Assembly: GCF_001425865.1 (NCBI RefSeq)
Contig: NZ_LMDS01000001.1
Coordinates: 508,507-572,506, forward strand
Length of the DNA: 64,000 nt
Origin: Rhizobacter sp. Root404
GTDB lineage: Bacteria > Pseudomonadota > Gammaproteobacteria > Burkholderiales > Burkholderiaceae_C
Direction: 5' to 3'
Both the position numbers and the translations under genes were made by a program. Shown here piece after piece: positions 18,244 through 26,721 of the stretch (position 1 is the stretch's first letter; every line of letters begins with the position of its first letter). Under the pieces are notes generated by a model. The model worked only from the letters and a program-made list of their open reading frames with translations. It ran no database searches and was not told the DNA's origin.

Positions 18244-18348
18244 GGGGGTCTCCTGTCGTCGGTCGCCCATCGTGCAGCGGCGGCGCGTCGGGTCGCGACG
18301 GAGAACAGGACGGCCCGTTGCCGGTGTCGTCCGACAACGCGGCCGCGG

Positions 18349-20880
18349 TCAGCGCAGCGCGCTGGCCAGGTAGCGCGCGGTCGCGCCGGTTGCGGCCGCG
18401 GCGACCCGCGCCGGCGGCCCGGCCGCCACGATCCGCCCGCCCTCGTCGCCGGCACCGGGCCCGACATCGATGACCCAGTCGCTCGCCGCGACGAGCCGCA
18501 TGTCGTGCTCGACCACGACGCACGTGTTGCCTGCATCGACGAGCCCGTGCAGCTGGCTCATCAGGCGATCGACATCGGCCGGATGCAGGCCGGTCGTCGG
18601 CTCGTCCAGCACGTAGAGGGTCCGGCCGTGCTGCACGCGCTGCAGCTCGGTCGCGAGCTTGATCCGCTGCGCTTCGCCGCCGGAGAGTTCGGTCGCGGGC
18701 TGGCCGAGCCGCAGGTAGCCGAGCCCGATCTGTTCGAGCAGGCGCAGCGGTCGCAGCACGGCCGCCTCGTCGGCGAAGAAGGTGCACGCCTGATCGACCG
18801 TCATCGCGAGCACCTCGGCGATGTGGCGGTCGCGGTAGCGCACCGCCAGTGTCGCGTCGTTGAAGCGGGCGCCGTGGCAGGTCGAACAGGGCGCGAACAC
18901 GCTGGGCATGAACAGCAGCTCGACGCTCACGAAGCCCTCGCCCTGGCAGGTCTCGCAGCGGCCGCCGGCGGCATTGAACGAGAAGCGCCCCGGGCCGAAG
19001 CGCCGCCTGCGTGCCGCCGGCGTGGCGGCGAAGAGCCGGCGCACGCCGTCGAACAGGCCGGTGTACGTCGCGAGGTTCGAGCGCGGCGTGCGGCCGATCG
19101 GCTTCTGGTCGACGCACACGAGTCGCTCGACGAGCGGCAGGTCGCCGGTCAGCCGGCCTTCGGTCGGCGACGCGGCCGGCCGGGGCGTCGCGGCGTCGTC
19201 CTCGTCGGCCGACAGCACCTTGCCGACATGCGCGGCCACCAGCTCGACCAGCGCCTGGCTCACCAGGCTGGACTTGCCCGACCCCGATACGCCGGTCACC
19301 GCGGTCAGCACGCCGAGTGGAAACGCCGCGTCGACACCGCGCAGGTTGTTGCGGGTCACGCCGTCGAGCTGCAGCCAGCCGGTGGGCTCGCGCCGGGCGC
19401 GCACCGGCGTCCGGCGCGTGGTGCGCGAGCCGAACAGGTGCGCGGCCGTCTGCGACGTGCCGACCTGCCGCAAGCCCGCCGGCGGTCCGCTGTAGAGCAC
19501 CTGCCCGCCGGCTTCTCCGGCCGCCGGGCCGACATCGACGATCCAGTCCGCGTGCCGAATGACCGCCAGATCGTGCTCGACGACGAACAGCGAGTTGCCG
19601 GCCGCCTTGAGGCGATCGAGCGCGCGCAGCAGCGCCACGCCGTCCGCCGGGTGCAGGCCGGCCGACGGCTCGTCCAGCACGTAGACGACGCCGAACAGGT
19701 TGGACTGGATCTGCGTCGCCAGGCGGATGCGTTGCAGCTCGCCTTGCGACAGCGTGGGCGTCGCGCGGTCCAGCGACAGGTAGCCGAGCCCGAGTGCCTG
19801 CAGCGTCGCTACCCGCTCGCGCACGTTCTGCGCGATGCGCTGCGCGGCGATCCGCTTCTCCGCGGTGAGCGAGCCGGCGCGTGGCGCCGCGCCGGCGCCG
19901 GCACGTGCCGCGGGCTCGAGCAGCGCGGCCAGCTGGTTCAGCGACACGCCCGCCATCGCCGCGATGTCGCGGCCCGCGAAGGTCACCGCGAGCGCCTCGC
20001 GCTTGAGCCGCTTGCCGTGGCACATCGGGCAGGTCTGGCCGGCCATGAAGCGTGCCACGCGCTTCTTCATCAACGCGCTGTGCGTCGTCGCGAACGTGTG
20101 CAGGACGTAGCGCCGCGCTCCGGTGAACGTGCCCTGGTAGCTCGGCTCCAGCTTGCGGCGCAGCGCGGCGCGCGTCTCGGCGGGCGTGAAGCCGGCATAG
20201 ACCGGCGCAGTCGGCTGCTCGTCGGTGAACAGGATCCAGTCGCGGTCCTTCTTCGGCAGGTCGCGCCACGGCGTGTCGACGTCGTAGCCGAGCGTGACCA
20301 GGATGTCGCGCAGGTTCTGGCCGTGCCAGGCCGCCGGCCAGGCGGCGATGGCGCGCTCGCGGATCGTCAGCGAGTCGTCCGGCACCATCAGCGCCTCGGT
20401 CACCTCGTAGACGCTGCCCAGGCCGTGGCACTGCGGGCACGCGCCCTGGTGGGTGTTCGGCGAGAAGTCCTCGGCGTACAGCATCGGCTGCTTCGGCGGG
20501 TAGGTGCCGGCGCGCGAATACAGCATCCGCAGCAGGTTCGAGATGGTCGTGGCGCTGCCGACCGACGATCGCGCCCCGGGCGTGCCGCGCCGCTGCTGCA
20601 GCGCGACGGCGGGCGGCAGGCCGTCGATCGAGTCGACATCGGGCACGCCGACCTGGTCGATCAGCCGCCGCGCGTACGGCGAGACCGAGTCGAAGTAGCG
20701 GCGCTGCGCCTCGGCATAGAGCGTGCCGAACGCGAGCGACGATTTGCCCGAGCCCGAGATGCCGGTGAAGACCACCAGCGCATCGCGCGGGATGTCGACG
20801 TCGACGTTCTTCAGGTTGTGCTCGCGGGCGCCACGCACCTGCACCATGCCCCCCGGGCGTCCGGCTCGTCGCGATTTCAT
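18349..20880 (-). CDS. UvrA2-type excinuclease ABC ATPase subunit
   Basis: An 843-residue UvrA paralogue with two ABC ATPase modules. The first has Walker [16 protein letters not shown] near residue 40, the second [15 protein letters not shown] near 530, with signatures [12 protein letters not shown] and [12 protein letters not shown]. Zinc-finger pairs [16 protein letters not shown] and [16 protein letters not shown] are present. At under 900 residues it appears to lack the UvrB-binding insert of housekeeping UvrA (about 940), which fits UvrA2 proteins linked to DNA damage or drug tolerance. An alternative start at 20847 ([12 protein letters not shown]) is possible; neither start has a clear ribosome-binding site. 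Confidence 0.88.
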   Translation of the reverse strand: MKSRRAGRPGGMVQVRGAREHNLKNVDVDIPRDALVVFTGISGSGKSSLAFGTLYAEAQRRYFDSVSPYARRLIDQVGVPDVDSIDGLPPAVALQQRRGTPGARSSVGSATTISNLLRMLYSRAGTYPPKQPMLYAEDFSPNTHQGACPQCHGLGSVYEVTEALMVPDDSLTIRERAIAAWPAAWHGQNLRDILVTLGYDVDTPWRDLPKKDRDWILFTDEQPTAPVYAGFTPAETRAALRRKLEPSYQGTFTGARRYVLHTFATTHSALMKKRVARFMAGQTCPMCHGKRLKREALAVTFAGRDIAAMAGVSLNQLAALLEPAARAGAGAAPRAGSLTAEKRIAAQRIAQNVRERVATLQALGLGYLSLDRATPTLSQGELQRIRLATQIQSNLFGVVYVLDEPSAGLHPADGVALLRALDRLKAAGNSLFVVEHDLAVIRHADWIVDVGPAAGEAGGQVLYSGPPAGLRQVGTSQTAAHLFGSRTTRRTPVRARREPTGWLQLDGVTRNNLRGVDAAFPLGVLTAVTGVSGSGKSSLVSQALVELVAAHVGKVLSADEDDAATPRPAASPTEGRLTGDLPLVERLVCVDQKPIGRTPRSNLATYTGLFDGVRRLFAATPAARRRRFGPGRFSFNAAGGRCETCQGEGFVSVELLFMPSVFAPCSTCHGARFNDATLAVRYRDRHIAEVLAMTVDQACTFFADEAAVLRPLRLLEQIGLGYLRLGQPATELSGGEAQRIKLATELQRVQHGRTLYVLDEPTTGLHPADVDRLMSQLHGLVDAGNTCVVVEHDMRLVAASDWVIDVGPGAGDEGGRIVAAGPPARVAAAATGATARYLASALR

Positions 20881-20997
20881 CGGCGCGAGGGGGCGACGAC
20901 CGGCGTGGACAGCTCGGCGAACCCGCTGAGCGCCATCGGCGATGGGTTGCCGCCCCTCCTCAGAACCTCGGTCTGCATCGCGGTGCTCCTGCGGCCT

Positions 20998-21921
20998 TCA
21001 GTCCTTCCAGGGTACAGCCTCGCGCCCTTTCAGGCTTTTTCGCAGGCGGTCCAGTGCGAAGTCGATGAACGCCCGGGTCTTCATCGGCAGTCGTCCCTGT
21101 CCGGGATAGATCACGCTCGCCGGCACGGCCGGCGGCTCGGCGCCGGCGAGCACGCGGACGAGACGACCGTCGTGCAGCGCGTCGGCGACCTGGTAGGACA
21201 GCACGCGGGTCAGGCCCAGGCCGGCTTCGGCGGCGGCGATCGCGGCGTCGGCGGTCGTCACCGTCAGGCGCGAATGGATCGCCACCTGGCGTGGCTGGCC
21301 GTCCGCGCCCGCGAACGCCCAGGCAGGGGTCGCGTCCAACCCGTCGAAGGTGATGCAGCGGTGGGAGGCGAGGTCGTCTGGCGTCTGTGGCGTGCCGAAG
21401 CGTTGCAGGTAGGCCGGGCTTGCGCAGACGAGGCGGCGGATCGAACCCACCGGCGCGGCGATCAGGTTGCTGTCGGGCAGCGCGCCGATGCGCAGCGCCA
21501 CGTCGACATGCTCCTCGATCAGGTTGACGTTGCGATCCCCCAGCCGAAGCTGGATGTCGACCTCGGGGTGCAGCTCGAGAAAGGCCGCGGCCACCGGCAG
21601 CACGTGCAGGCGCCCGAAGACGATCGGCGCGGCGACCACGAGCTGGCCCCTGACCTGGGCGTACGCGCCCGTGGCGGCGCGCTCGGCCTCGTCGACCTGC
21701 TCCAGGATCTGCCGACATGCGCCGAGGTACTCGCGCCCGGCGTCCGTCACCACCAGCCTGCGGGTCGAGCGCGTGATCAGGCGCGTCTTGAGGTGGGCCT
21801 CCAGGTCGGCGAGCTTGCGGCTCACGGTGGCCAGCGGGATGTTCAGGCGGCGGCCCGCGGCCGAGAGGCTGCCGCTGTCGACGACGGCGGCGAAGACGGA
21901 CATGGCGTCGAGGCGATCCAT
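20998..21921 (-). CDS. LysR-family transcriptional regulator
   Basis: A 307-residue LysR-type regulator with an N-terminal winged helix-turn-helix (FAAVVDSGSLSAAGRRLNIP) and a C-terminal effector domain. I start it at MDRLDAMSVF, the usual position relative to the HTH, rather than ten codons upstream. It is divergent from the PNPOx-fold gene at 22035, its likely target. The 113-nt gap contains CTACAGTC twice (near 21953 and 21981), a possible binding repeat. The effector is unknown. Confidence 0.9.
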   Translation of the reverse strand: MDRLDAMSVFAAVVDSGSLSAAGRRLNIPLATVSRKLADLEAHLKTRLITRSTRRLVVTDAGREYLGACRQILEQVDEAERAATGAYAQVRGQLVVAAPIVFGRLHVLPVAAAFLELHPEVDIQLRLGDRNVNLIEEHVDVALRIGALPDSNLIAAPVGSIRRLVCASPAYLQRFGTPQTPDDLASHRCITFDGLDATPAWAFAGADGQPRQVAIHSRLTVTTADAAIAAAEAGLGLTRVLSYQVADALHDGRLVRVLAGAEPPAVPASVIYPGQGRLPMKTRAFIDFALDRLRKSLKGREAVPWKD

Positions 21922-22034
21922 TGTTCCAATTATCGAGAGGGACGTTCGCAAAACTACAGTCTAGTTGCGAGAGGCGGGAATATCTACAGTCGCTTCACCG
22001 GAATGCACCGGCCTGATCCCACCTGGAGTCGCTC

Positions 22035-22658
22035 ATGTCTTCCTCGACCCTCCCCACCCTCGTTGCCAGCGACGTGGCCTTCACCGAGGCCGTCAAGGCG
22101 ATCCAGGCCAGAAAGGGCTCGCGCGTGGCCTACGCCCGCATGGAACAGGGCGGCTCGTGGGAACACGTCATCACGCCGGACCTGAAGGCCGAGATCGAGG
22201 CCCAGACCAGCGTCTTCCTGGCCACGGCCAATGGCCAGGGCCAGCCGACCATCCAGCATCGCGGCGGGCCGGCGGGCTTCCTGAAGGTGCTGGACCAGCA
22301 CACCATCGGGTTCGCGGACTTCGCCGGCAACCGCCAGTACATCACGCAGGGCAACCTCGCCGAGAACCCGCGCGCACACCTGTTCCTCATCGACTACGCG
22401 AACCGCCGTCGCACGAAGATCTGGGGCACGGCGCGGGTGGTCGAGGGGGACGAGGCGCTGACGCGGGAACTGATGCCGGCCGGCTACCGGGCGCGGCCCG
22501 AGCAGGTTCTGCTGTTCACCGTCAGCGCCTGGGATGTGAACTGCCCGCAGCACATCCCTCAGCGGTTCGAGGCCGCCGATGTCCAGGCGGCGATCGAGCT
22601 GCGGGATCGGCGGATCGCGGCGCTGGAGGCCGAACTGGCGGCGCTGCGCCGCGGGTGA
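22035..22658 (+). CDS. Pyridoxamine 5'-phosphate oxidase-fold (flavin-binding) protein
   Basis: A 207-residue protein with a split-barrel, FMN-binding PNPOx fold. The segments VFLATANGQGQPTIQHRGGP, GFADFAGNRQYITQGNLA and FLIDYANRRRTKIWGTARV are typical of this general oxidoreductase group, and the C-terminus ends in a short coiled coil (ELRDRRIAALEAELAAL). Its physiological substrate is unknown. It is probably controlled by the divergent LysR regulator and converges on the small basic protein gene with a 12-nt gap. Confidence 0.85.
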   Translation: MSSSTLPTLVASDVAFTEAVKAIQARKGSRVAYARMEQGGSWEHVITPDLKAEIEAQTSVFLATANGQGQPTIQHRGGPAGFLKVLDQHTIGFADFAGNRQYITQGNLAENPRAHLFLIDYANRRRTKIWGTARVVEGDEALTRELMPAGYRARPEQVLLFTVSAWDVNCPQHIPQRFEAADVQAAIELRDRRIAALEAELAALRRG

Positions 22659-22670
22659 CGCAGTGGGGCG

Positions 22671-22820
22671 TCAGGACGCCGCGGGTGCGGAGGCCGGAAA
22701 CACCACCTTCGAGGGCTGCGTGCCGTCGGCCTTGCGGCGCTTGCGGCCGCTGGCGGTCTTGCGGACCTGCTTCGCCGAAATGGTTCTCTTGCCCACGCGC
22801 TTCTTCTTTGCCAGTGCCAT
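22671..22820 (-). CDS. Small lysine/arginine-rich protein, 49 residues
   Basis: A very basic peptide beginning MALAKKKRVGKRTISAKQVR, with a second basic cluster (SGRKRRKADG) and a short alanine-rich tail. Composition suggests binding to nucleic acid, but no family is recognised. The start is convincing because AAAGGA stands about 6 nt before the ATG at 22820. It is divergent from the YCII gene, with about 160 nt between them in which I see no clear promoter. Confidence 0.65.
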   Translation of the reverse strand: MALAKKKRVGKRTISAKQVRKTASGRKRRKADGTQPSKVVFPASAPAAS

Positions 22821-22980
22821 CTTGGTCCTTTCGAGTTGAGGGGCCGAGGATACAGGCGACGGCGTGGCCTGGTCCGGTCGATGCGGCCAGGCCGGAAAGC
22901 GTCGAGACTGGAGCGTCGATTCGGCGGGGTCCGATTCGTCGTCCAGGAGGGCCCGATGGGCGTCGACGAGGAGCAGCGCG

Positions 22981-23322
22981 GTGACACGGTACTTGATCTC
23001 TTTCGATGACGGTGCGATGGCCCACATTCCGGACGACGACTGGACCGCCGTCGCAGAGGCTGCGCATGCGGTGGTCCGCGAGGCCAAGGCTGCCGGCGTC
23101 TGGATCCACGGCGGTGGGGTCCACCAGCAGCGGGCCAGCATCGTCGGCACCGACGGCGTCGTCTCCGACGGGCCGTGGCCGGAAGTCAAGGCCGTGGTCG
23201 GCGGCTTCTCGATCATCCAGGTCGCCACGCGCGAGGCCGCGCTCGACTGGGCCGCGAAGATCGCAGTGGCCTGCCGGTGCGCCCAGGAAGTCCGCGTCCT
23301 CATGGACGACCCGGAGGTCTGA
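22981..23322 (+). CDS. YCII-related domain protein
   Basis: A 113-residue dimeric ferredoxin-like fold protein of the YCII/DGPF group (segments RYLISFDDGAMAHIPDDDW, DGPWPEVKAVVGGFSIIQV and AALDWAAKIAVACR). These small proteins are often associated with extracytoplasmic sigma factors or act as minor hydrolases, but the function here is unknown. The open frame begins at 22864. I use the GTG at 22981 because GAGGAG (22968-22973) lies 7 nt upstream and the product then starts at the conserved strand. Confidence 0.75.
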   Translation: MTRYLISFDDGAMAHIPDDDWTAVAEAAHAVVREAKAAGVWIHGGGVHQQRASIVGTDGVVSDGPWPEVKAVVGGFSIIQVATREAALDWAAKIAVACRCAQEVRVLMDDPEV

Positions 23323-23382
23323 GCCCGAACGTGCGCGCCGCCGCGCGCGTGTGGAGAATCTGATCGCTCTCGCGAAATACCA

Positions 23383-23946
23383 GTGACTCAGTTCCCCGAT
23401 CCGCTGCACGATCTCACGGCCACTGCCGTGCAGGCGCTGACGTTGTACTGCCTGGCCGAGTTTCAGTCGGGCCATGCCTCGACCATCCGGGTCACTGCCG
23501 AGGGTGCCTCCTTTAGCGTCTCAGACAATGGACGAGGCCACCCGATCGACAAGACCGTCGAAGGAACCGCGTACCTCAGGTTCATCTACACCCACTTCGA
23601 CTATCCGTTCGAGTCGGGGCGCGACGCACCGATCCAACTCCAGGGAATCGGCATGTCGCTGGTCAATGCCCTGTGCAGTGAACTCCAACTGACGGTGAAG
23701 AAGCCGGACGCCGAACTCAGGCTTCTGTTCAACCATGGCCAGCTCACGCAGACCACCCGAACGGCAGGAGTTTTCGAGGAAACCGGCATCACGGTGTCGG
23801 CCAAGATCGCGCCTCACCTGTGCGGCAAGAGCGTCGATCAGGAACGTCTCGAAGCGTGGTTGGTTGGGGTGTTGGCCACCGCCCCTTCACTCAGCCTGTT
23901 CTTTAACGGCCGCCGACTGCAGCCACCGTCGCAGCGTGCCGGCTGA
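23383..23946 (+). CDS. Stand-alone GyrB-like (GHKL) ATPase domain protein
   Basis: A 187-residue protein resembling only the N-terminal ATPase domain of DNA gyrase B. The ATP-binding motifs are visible: FSVSDNGRGHPID (D-x-G-x-G box) and QLQGIGMSLVNALCSEL, matching the GVGxSVVNALS lid of GyrB. No transducer, toprim or DNA-cleavage region follows. The start is a GTG at 23383 with no clear ribosome-binding site. Its GC content looks lower than its neighbours'. A cupin gene begins 37 nt after it, so the two may be one unit. Function is unknown. Confidence 0.7.
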   Translation: MTQFPDPLHDLTATAVQALTLYCLAEFQSGHASTIRVTAEGASFSVSDNGRGHPIDKTVEGTAYLRFIYTHFDYPFESGRDAPIQLQGIGMSLVNALCSELQLTVKKPDAELRLLFNHGQLTQTTRTAGVFEETGITVSAKIAPHLCGKSVDQERLEAWLVGVLATAPSLSLFFNGRRLQPPSQRAG

Positions 23947-23983
23947 CTTCTGGCCCAATCAGCCCTTGTTCCGGAGAACTGAA

Positions 23984-24436
23984 ATGATCGTCAAGAAGAA
24001 TCAGGTGCGTGCCGAGCGGGCCGAACGCGAGTCCTTCGGTGTGACGGATACGATCCGGTTGTCGGACGCGGGAGGGCTCTCACAGTACGGCGCGTACGTG
24101 CAGACACTTCACCCCGGGGCGCGGTCCTCCAATCTTCACTGGCACGAGAACGAAGACGAGTTCCTCTATGTGCTGTCCGGTGCGGTCACGGTCACGGAGG
24201 GTGGCGAGGCGCAGGTCCTGCACGCGGGCGACGCGGCCTGCTGGCCTGCCGGTGTTCCTACCGCCCACCATGTGTCCAATCAGTCGGACGAGCCGTGCGC
24301 CTATGTGATCGTCGGCACTCGCGCGAACCGGGACGTTTGCCACTATCCGGATACCGGACGGACGCTTCACACCGACGGCACGACTTGGCGCCTTCTCGAG
24401 GCGGATGGGAAACTCTTCAAGTCCGGCACCTTTTGA
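23984..24436 (+). CDS. Cupin-domain protein
   Basis: A 150-residue single-domain cupin. The metal-binding motif 1 is SSNLHWHENEDEFLYVLSG (His-x-His and Glu) and motif 2 includes CWPAGVPTAHHVSN. The start ATG has GGAGA about 8 nt upstream. It follows the GyrB-like ATPase gene closely and converges on ccmI with a 49-nt gap. Substrate and role are unknown; similar cupins include sugar-binding and small-molecule-sensing proteins. Confidence 0.82.
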   Translation: MIVKKNQVRAERAERESFGVTDTIRLSDAGGLSQYGAYVQTLHPGARSSNLHWHENEDEFLYVLSGAVTVTEGGEAQVLHAGDAACWPAGVPTAHHVSNQSDEPCAYVIVGTRANRDVCHYPDTGRTLHTDGTTWRLLEADGKLFKSGTF

Positions 24437-24485
24437 GTCGAGGTCGCCGCGGGCCACCGGCGACCGCCAGCGCCTCTGCGCCAAC

Positions 24486-25727
24486 CTACGGTCGGCTTCG
24501 GTCGATTACCAGATCGACGCCCGCTCGGTTCGTCCCGATCGCCGCCGACTCACCCTGCAGGTCACCCGCCTGCGGCATGGCATCGCCCGAGCGCGAGATG
24601 CGCGCGCCGACGATCACGCGGGAGGCGCCGGACAGCCGCGTCTGGGGTGACATCGCCAGGCTGTCGTCGAGCGTGAAGTCGAACGGCAGGTCGGCCACCG
24701 TGCGGCGGACGATCGCGAGTGGCATGCGCGGGCCATCGGCGTTTCGCGCGAAGACGAACACCGTGTCGGTCGGTGCGACCCGCGCCGTCAGCGCCGGTGC
24801 CAGCGAGACGCGGCCGGTGATGCGCGCCGCTGCCGCGGCGGGCGCCGGGGTCGCGGTGGTTGCGGTCGGCGCCGCCTCGGCACCTCGGTCCTGGGCGGCG
24901 GCGAGACTGCGCTCCAGACCGGCGGCGAACTCGCTGCCGGTCGGCGCGAGGTCAATCGCCTGCTGCCAGTAGCGGCGCGCGGCGGCGAAGTCCCGGCGCT
25001 CGAACGCGGCGCTGCCGGCAAGCGCGAGCGCCTTGAGATTCCTCGAGTCGAGGCGCAGCGCGTCGGCGATCAACCGTTCCGGCTCGCCGGCCGTGCGCTG
25101 GCCCTGCAATACCGCCAGCACATCGGCGCGGTCAGCCAGCAACTGCGCGTCGCGCGGCGCGAGCGCACTCGCGCGGGCATAGGCGCGCTCGGCGTCGGCG
25201 AAGCGCTGCAACGCGGCATACGAGCGGGCCAGCATGGTCCAGCCCTGCAGATCGGCGGCCGGGTCGGCGGATGGCTTGTCGAGACGTTGCGCCAGGCTGG
25301 CGAGCATCGCCTGCACGGCCTCGGGCGTGACGTCGGGCTCGGGCGCTGCGCCCGTCGCGATCGGGGGCGCTTGCGCGACCAGCCCCGCCGGGTTGCCGAT
25401 CGCGGCATACAGCGCGATCGCGAACAGCGGCAGCGCGAGCGTCACGCCCCACTGCATGCGCGGCGAGCGGCTCGCGTCGATCGCGGTCTCGGTTGCGGTC
25501 GATTCGTCGAGCACACGGCGCTGCAGTTCGCGGCGCGCGGCGTGGCGTTGCGCTTCGTCGGCGGCGCTGCCGACAGGCTCCTGGTCGAGGGCCGCCAGTT
25601 GATCGCGCAGCACGTCGAGGTGAGCGGGACGCGCGCGTGCGGCCGCGGCGGTCGGCCGCCACGCCGGGCGCAGCATCAGTCCGGCGAGCAGCACGAGTCC
25701 GAACGCGCCGAGCGCGAAGCCGGTCAT
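24486..25727 (-). CDS. ccmI: CcmI, cytochrome c maturation apocytochrome chaperone
   Basis: A 413-residue protein with two N-terminal membrane helices (near 1-20 and 100-118), a periplasmic TPR region around 150-290 (MLARSYAALQRFADAERAYA), and a C-terminal domain. CcmI holds apocytochrome c for the CcmFH ligation complex. It is the last gene of the ccm operon, and its ATG overlaps the ccmH stop by 4 nt. Here it supports assembly of PufC and other c-type cytochromes. Confidence 0.88.
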   Translation of the reverse strand: MTGFALGAFGLVLLAGLMLRPAWRPTAAAARARPAHLDVLRDQLAALDQEPVGSAADEAQRHAARRELQRRVLDESTATETAIDASRSPRMQWGVTLALPLFAIALYAAIGNPAGLVAQAPPIATGAAPEPDVTPEAVQAMLASLAQRLDKPSADPAADLQGWTMLARSYAALQRFADAERAYARASALAPRDAQLLADRADVLAVLQGQRTAGEPERLIADALRLDSRNLKALALAGSAAFERRDFAAARRYWQQAIDLAPTGSEFAAGLERSLAAAQDRGAEAAPTATTATPAPAAAAARITGRVSLAPALTARVAPTDTVFVFARNADGPRMPLAIVRRTVADLPFDFTLDDSLAMSPQTRLSGASRVIVGARISRSGDAMPQAGDLQGESAAIGTNRAGVDLVIDRSRP

Positions 25728-26200
25728 GGCCGCACCGTCCCGGGGCCGAGCAGCTCGGCGAGCCGCTTTGACTCGGCGTCGCTCAGTTCGGCCGGCCGCG
25801 CATCGTCGCGTCGCCGCCGGATGTTCATCGCGAGCACGAAGGCGGCGAGACCGAGCAGCGCGAACGGTCCGATCCACAGCAGCGCGGTCGTCGGGCTGAA
25901 CGCCGGCCGGTAGCGCACGAATTCGCCGTAGCGCTGCACCATGAAGTCGAGGATCTGCGCCTCCGATTCGCCCTGCTGCAAGCGCGTGCGGATCTGGCGC
26001 CGCAGATCGACCGCGAGCTCGGCCTGCGACGCGGCGATGGTCTCGTTCTGGCACACCAGGCAGCGCAGTTCCTCGGCCACGCGCAGCACGCGCGCCTGGA
26101 GCGCCGGGTCGGCGGCGAGCGGTGCGGCCTCGTTCGCGTGCAGCGCCGGCGGCGCAGCCAGCAGCAGTGCGAGCACGAGTCGTCGCAGCAGCGCGATCAC
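25724..26200 (-). CDS. ccmH: CcmH, cytochrome c maturation thiol oxidoreductase
   Basis: A 158-residue protein with an N-terminal signal, the redox motif LRCLVCQNETIAASQAELA and a C-terminal membrane helix (LLWIGPFALLGLAAFVLAM). CcmH reduces the apocytochrome CXXCH thiols before heme attachment. The start is a GTG at 26200 that overlaps the ccmG stop (GTGA). Reading further upstream would enter ccmG in another frame. Confidence 0.92.
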   Translation of the reverse strand: MIALLRRLVLALLLAAPPALHANEAAPLAADPALQARVLRVAEELRCLVCQNETIAASQAELAVDLRRQIRTRLQQGESEAQILDFMVQRYGEFVRYRPAFSPTTALLWIGPFALLGLAAFVLAMNIRRRRDDARPAELSDAESKRLAELLGPGTVRP

Positions 26201-26721
26201 GAGTTGAGCCTCGCCACCAGCGGCACGATCTCGTCGCGCACCGTCTGCGCCGTGACCGGGCCGACGAACTTGCGGCGGATCACGCCGGCCTTGTCGATCA
26301 CGAAGGTCTCGGGCACGCCGTAGACGCCGTAGTCGATGCCGACCAGACCGTCGGTGTCCGACAGCGACGCGACATACGGATTGCCGAAGCGCGCCAGCCA
26401 GCCAAGCGCGTCGGCGCGCTGGTCCTTGTAGTTCAGGCCGTAGATCGGCACGAGCTTGAGCTTGGCCATTTCCACCATCGTCGCGTGCTCGTCGCGGCAG
26501 GCCACGCACCACGACGCCCACACATTGAGCACCCAGACCTGGCCGCGCAGGTCGCGGGTCGAGAGCGACGTGGTCGGCGTGTTCAACGTCGGCAGCACGA
26601 ACGCCGGCGCGGGCTTGCCGAGCAGCGCGGACGGCAGTTCGCGCGGCTTCTGCGTCAGCCCGATCGCGAGGAACACCATCAGCACGACGAAGACGGCGAG
26701 CGGCACGAAGTAGCGCTTCAT
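26197..26721 (-). CDS. ccmG: CcmG/DsbE, thiol:disulfide interchange protein
   Basis: A 174-residue membrane-anchored periplasmic thioredoxin. An N-terminal helix (YFVPLAVFVVLMVFLAIGL) precedes the active site NVWASWCVACRDEH, and a cis-proline segment GVPETFVIDK follows. It passes reducing power to CcmH. It starts 4 nt inside ccmF's stop region and ends in the ccmH GTG. Confidence 0.93.
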   Translation of the reverse strand: MKRYFVPLAVFVVLMVFLAIGLTQKPRELPSALLGKPAPAFVLPTLNTPTTSLSTRDLRGQVWVLNVWASWCVACRDEHATMVEMAKLKLVPIYGLNYKDQRADALGWLARFGNPYVASLSDTDGLVGIDYGVYGVPETFVIDKAGVIRRKFVGPVTAQTVRDEIVPLVARLNS

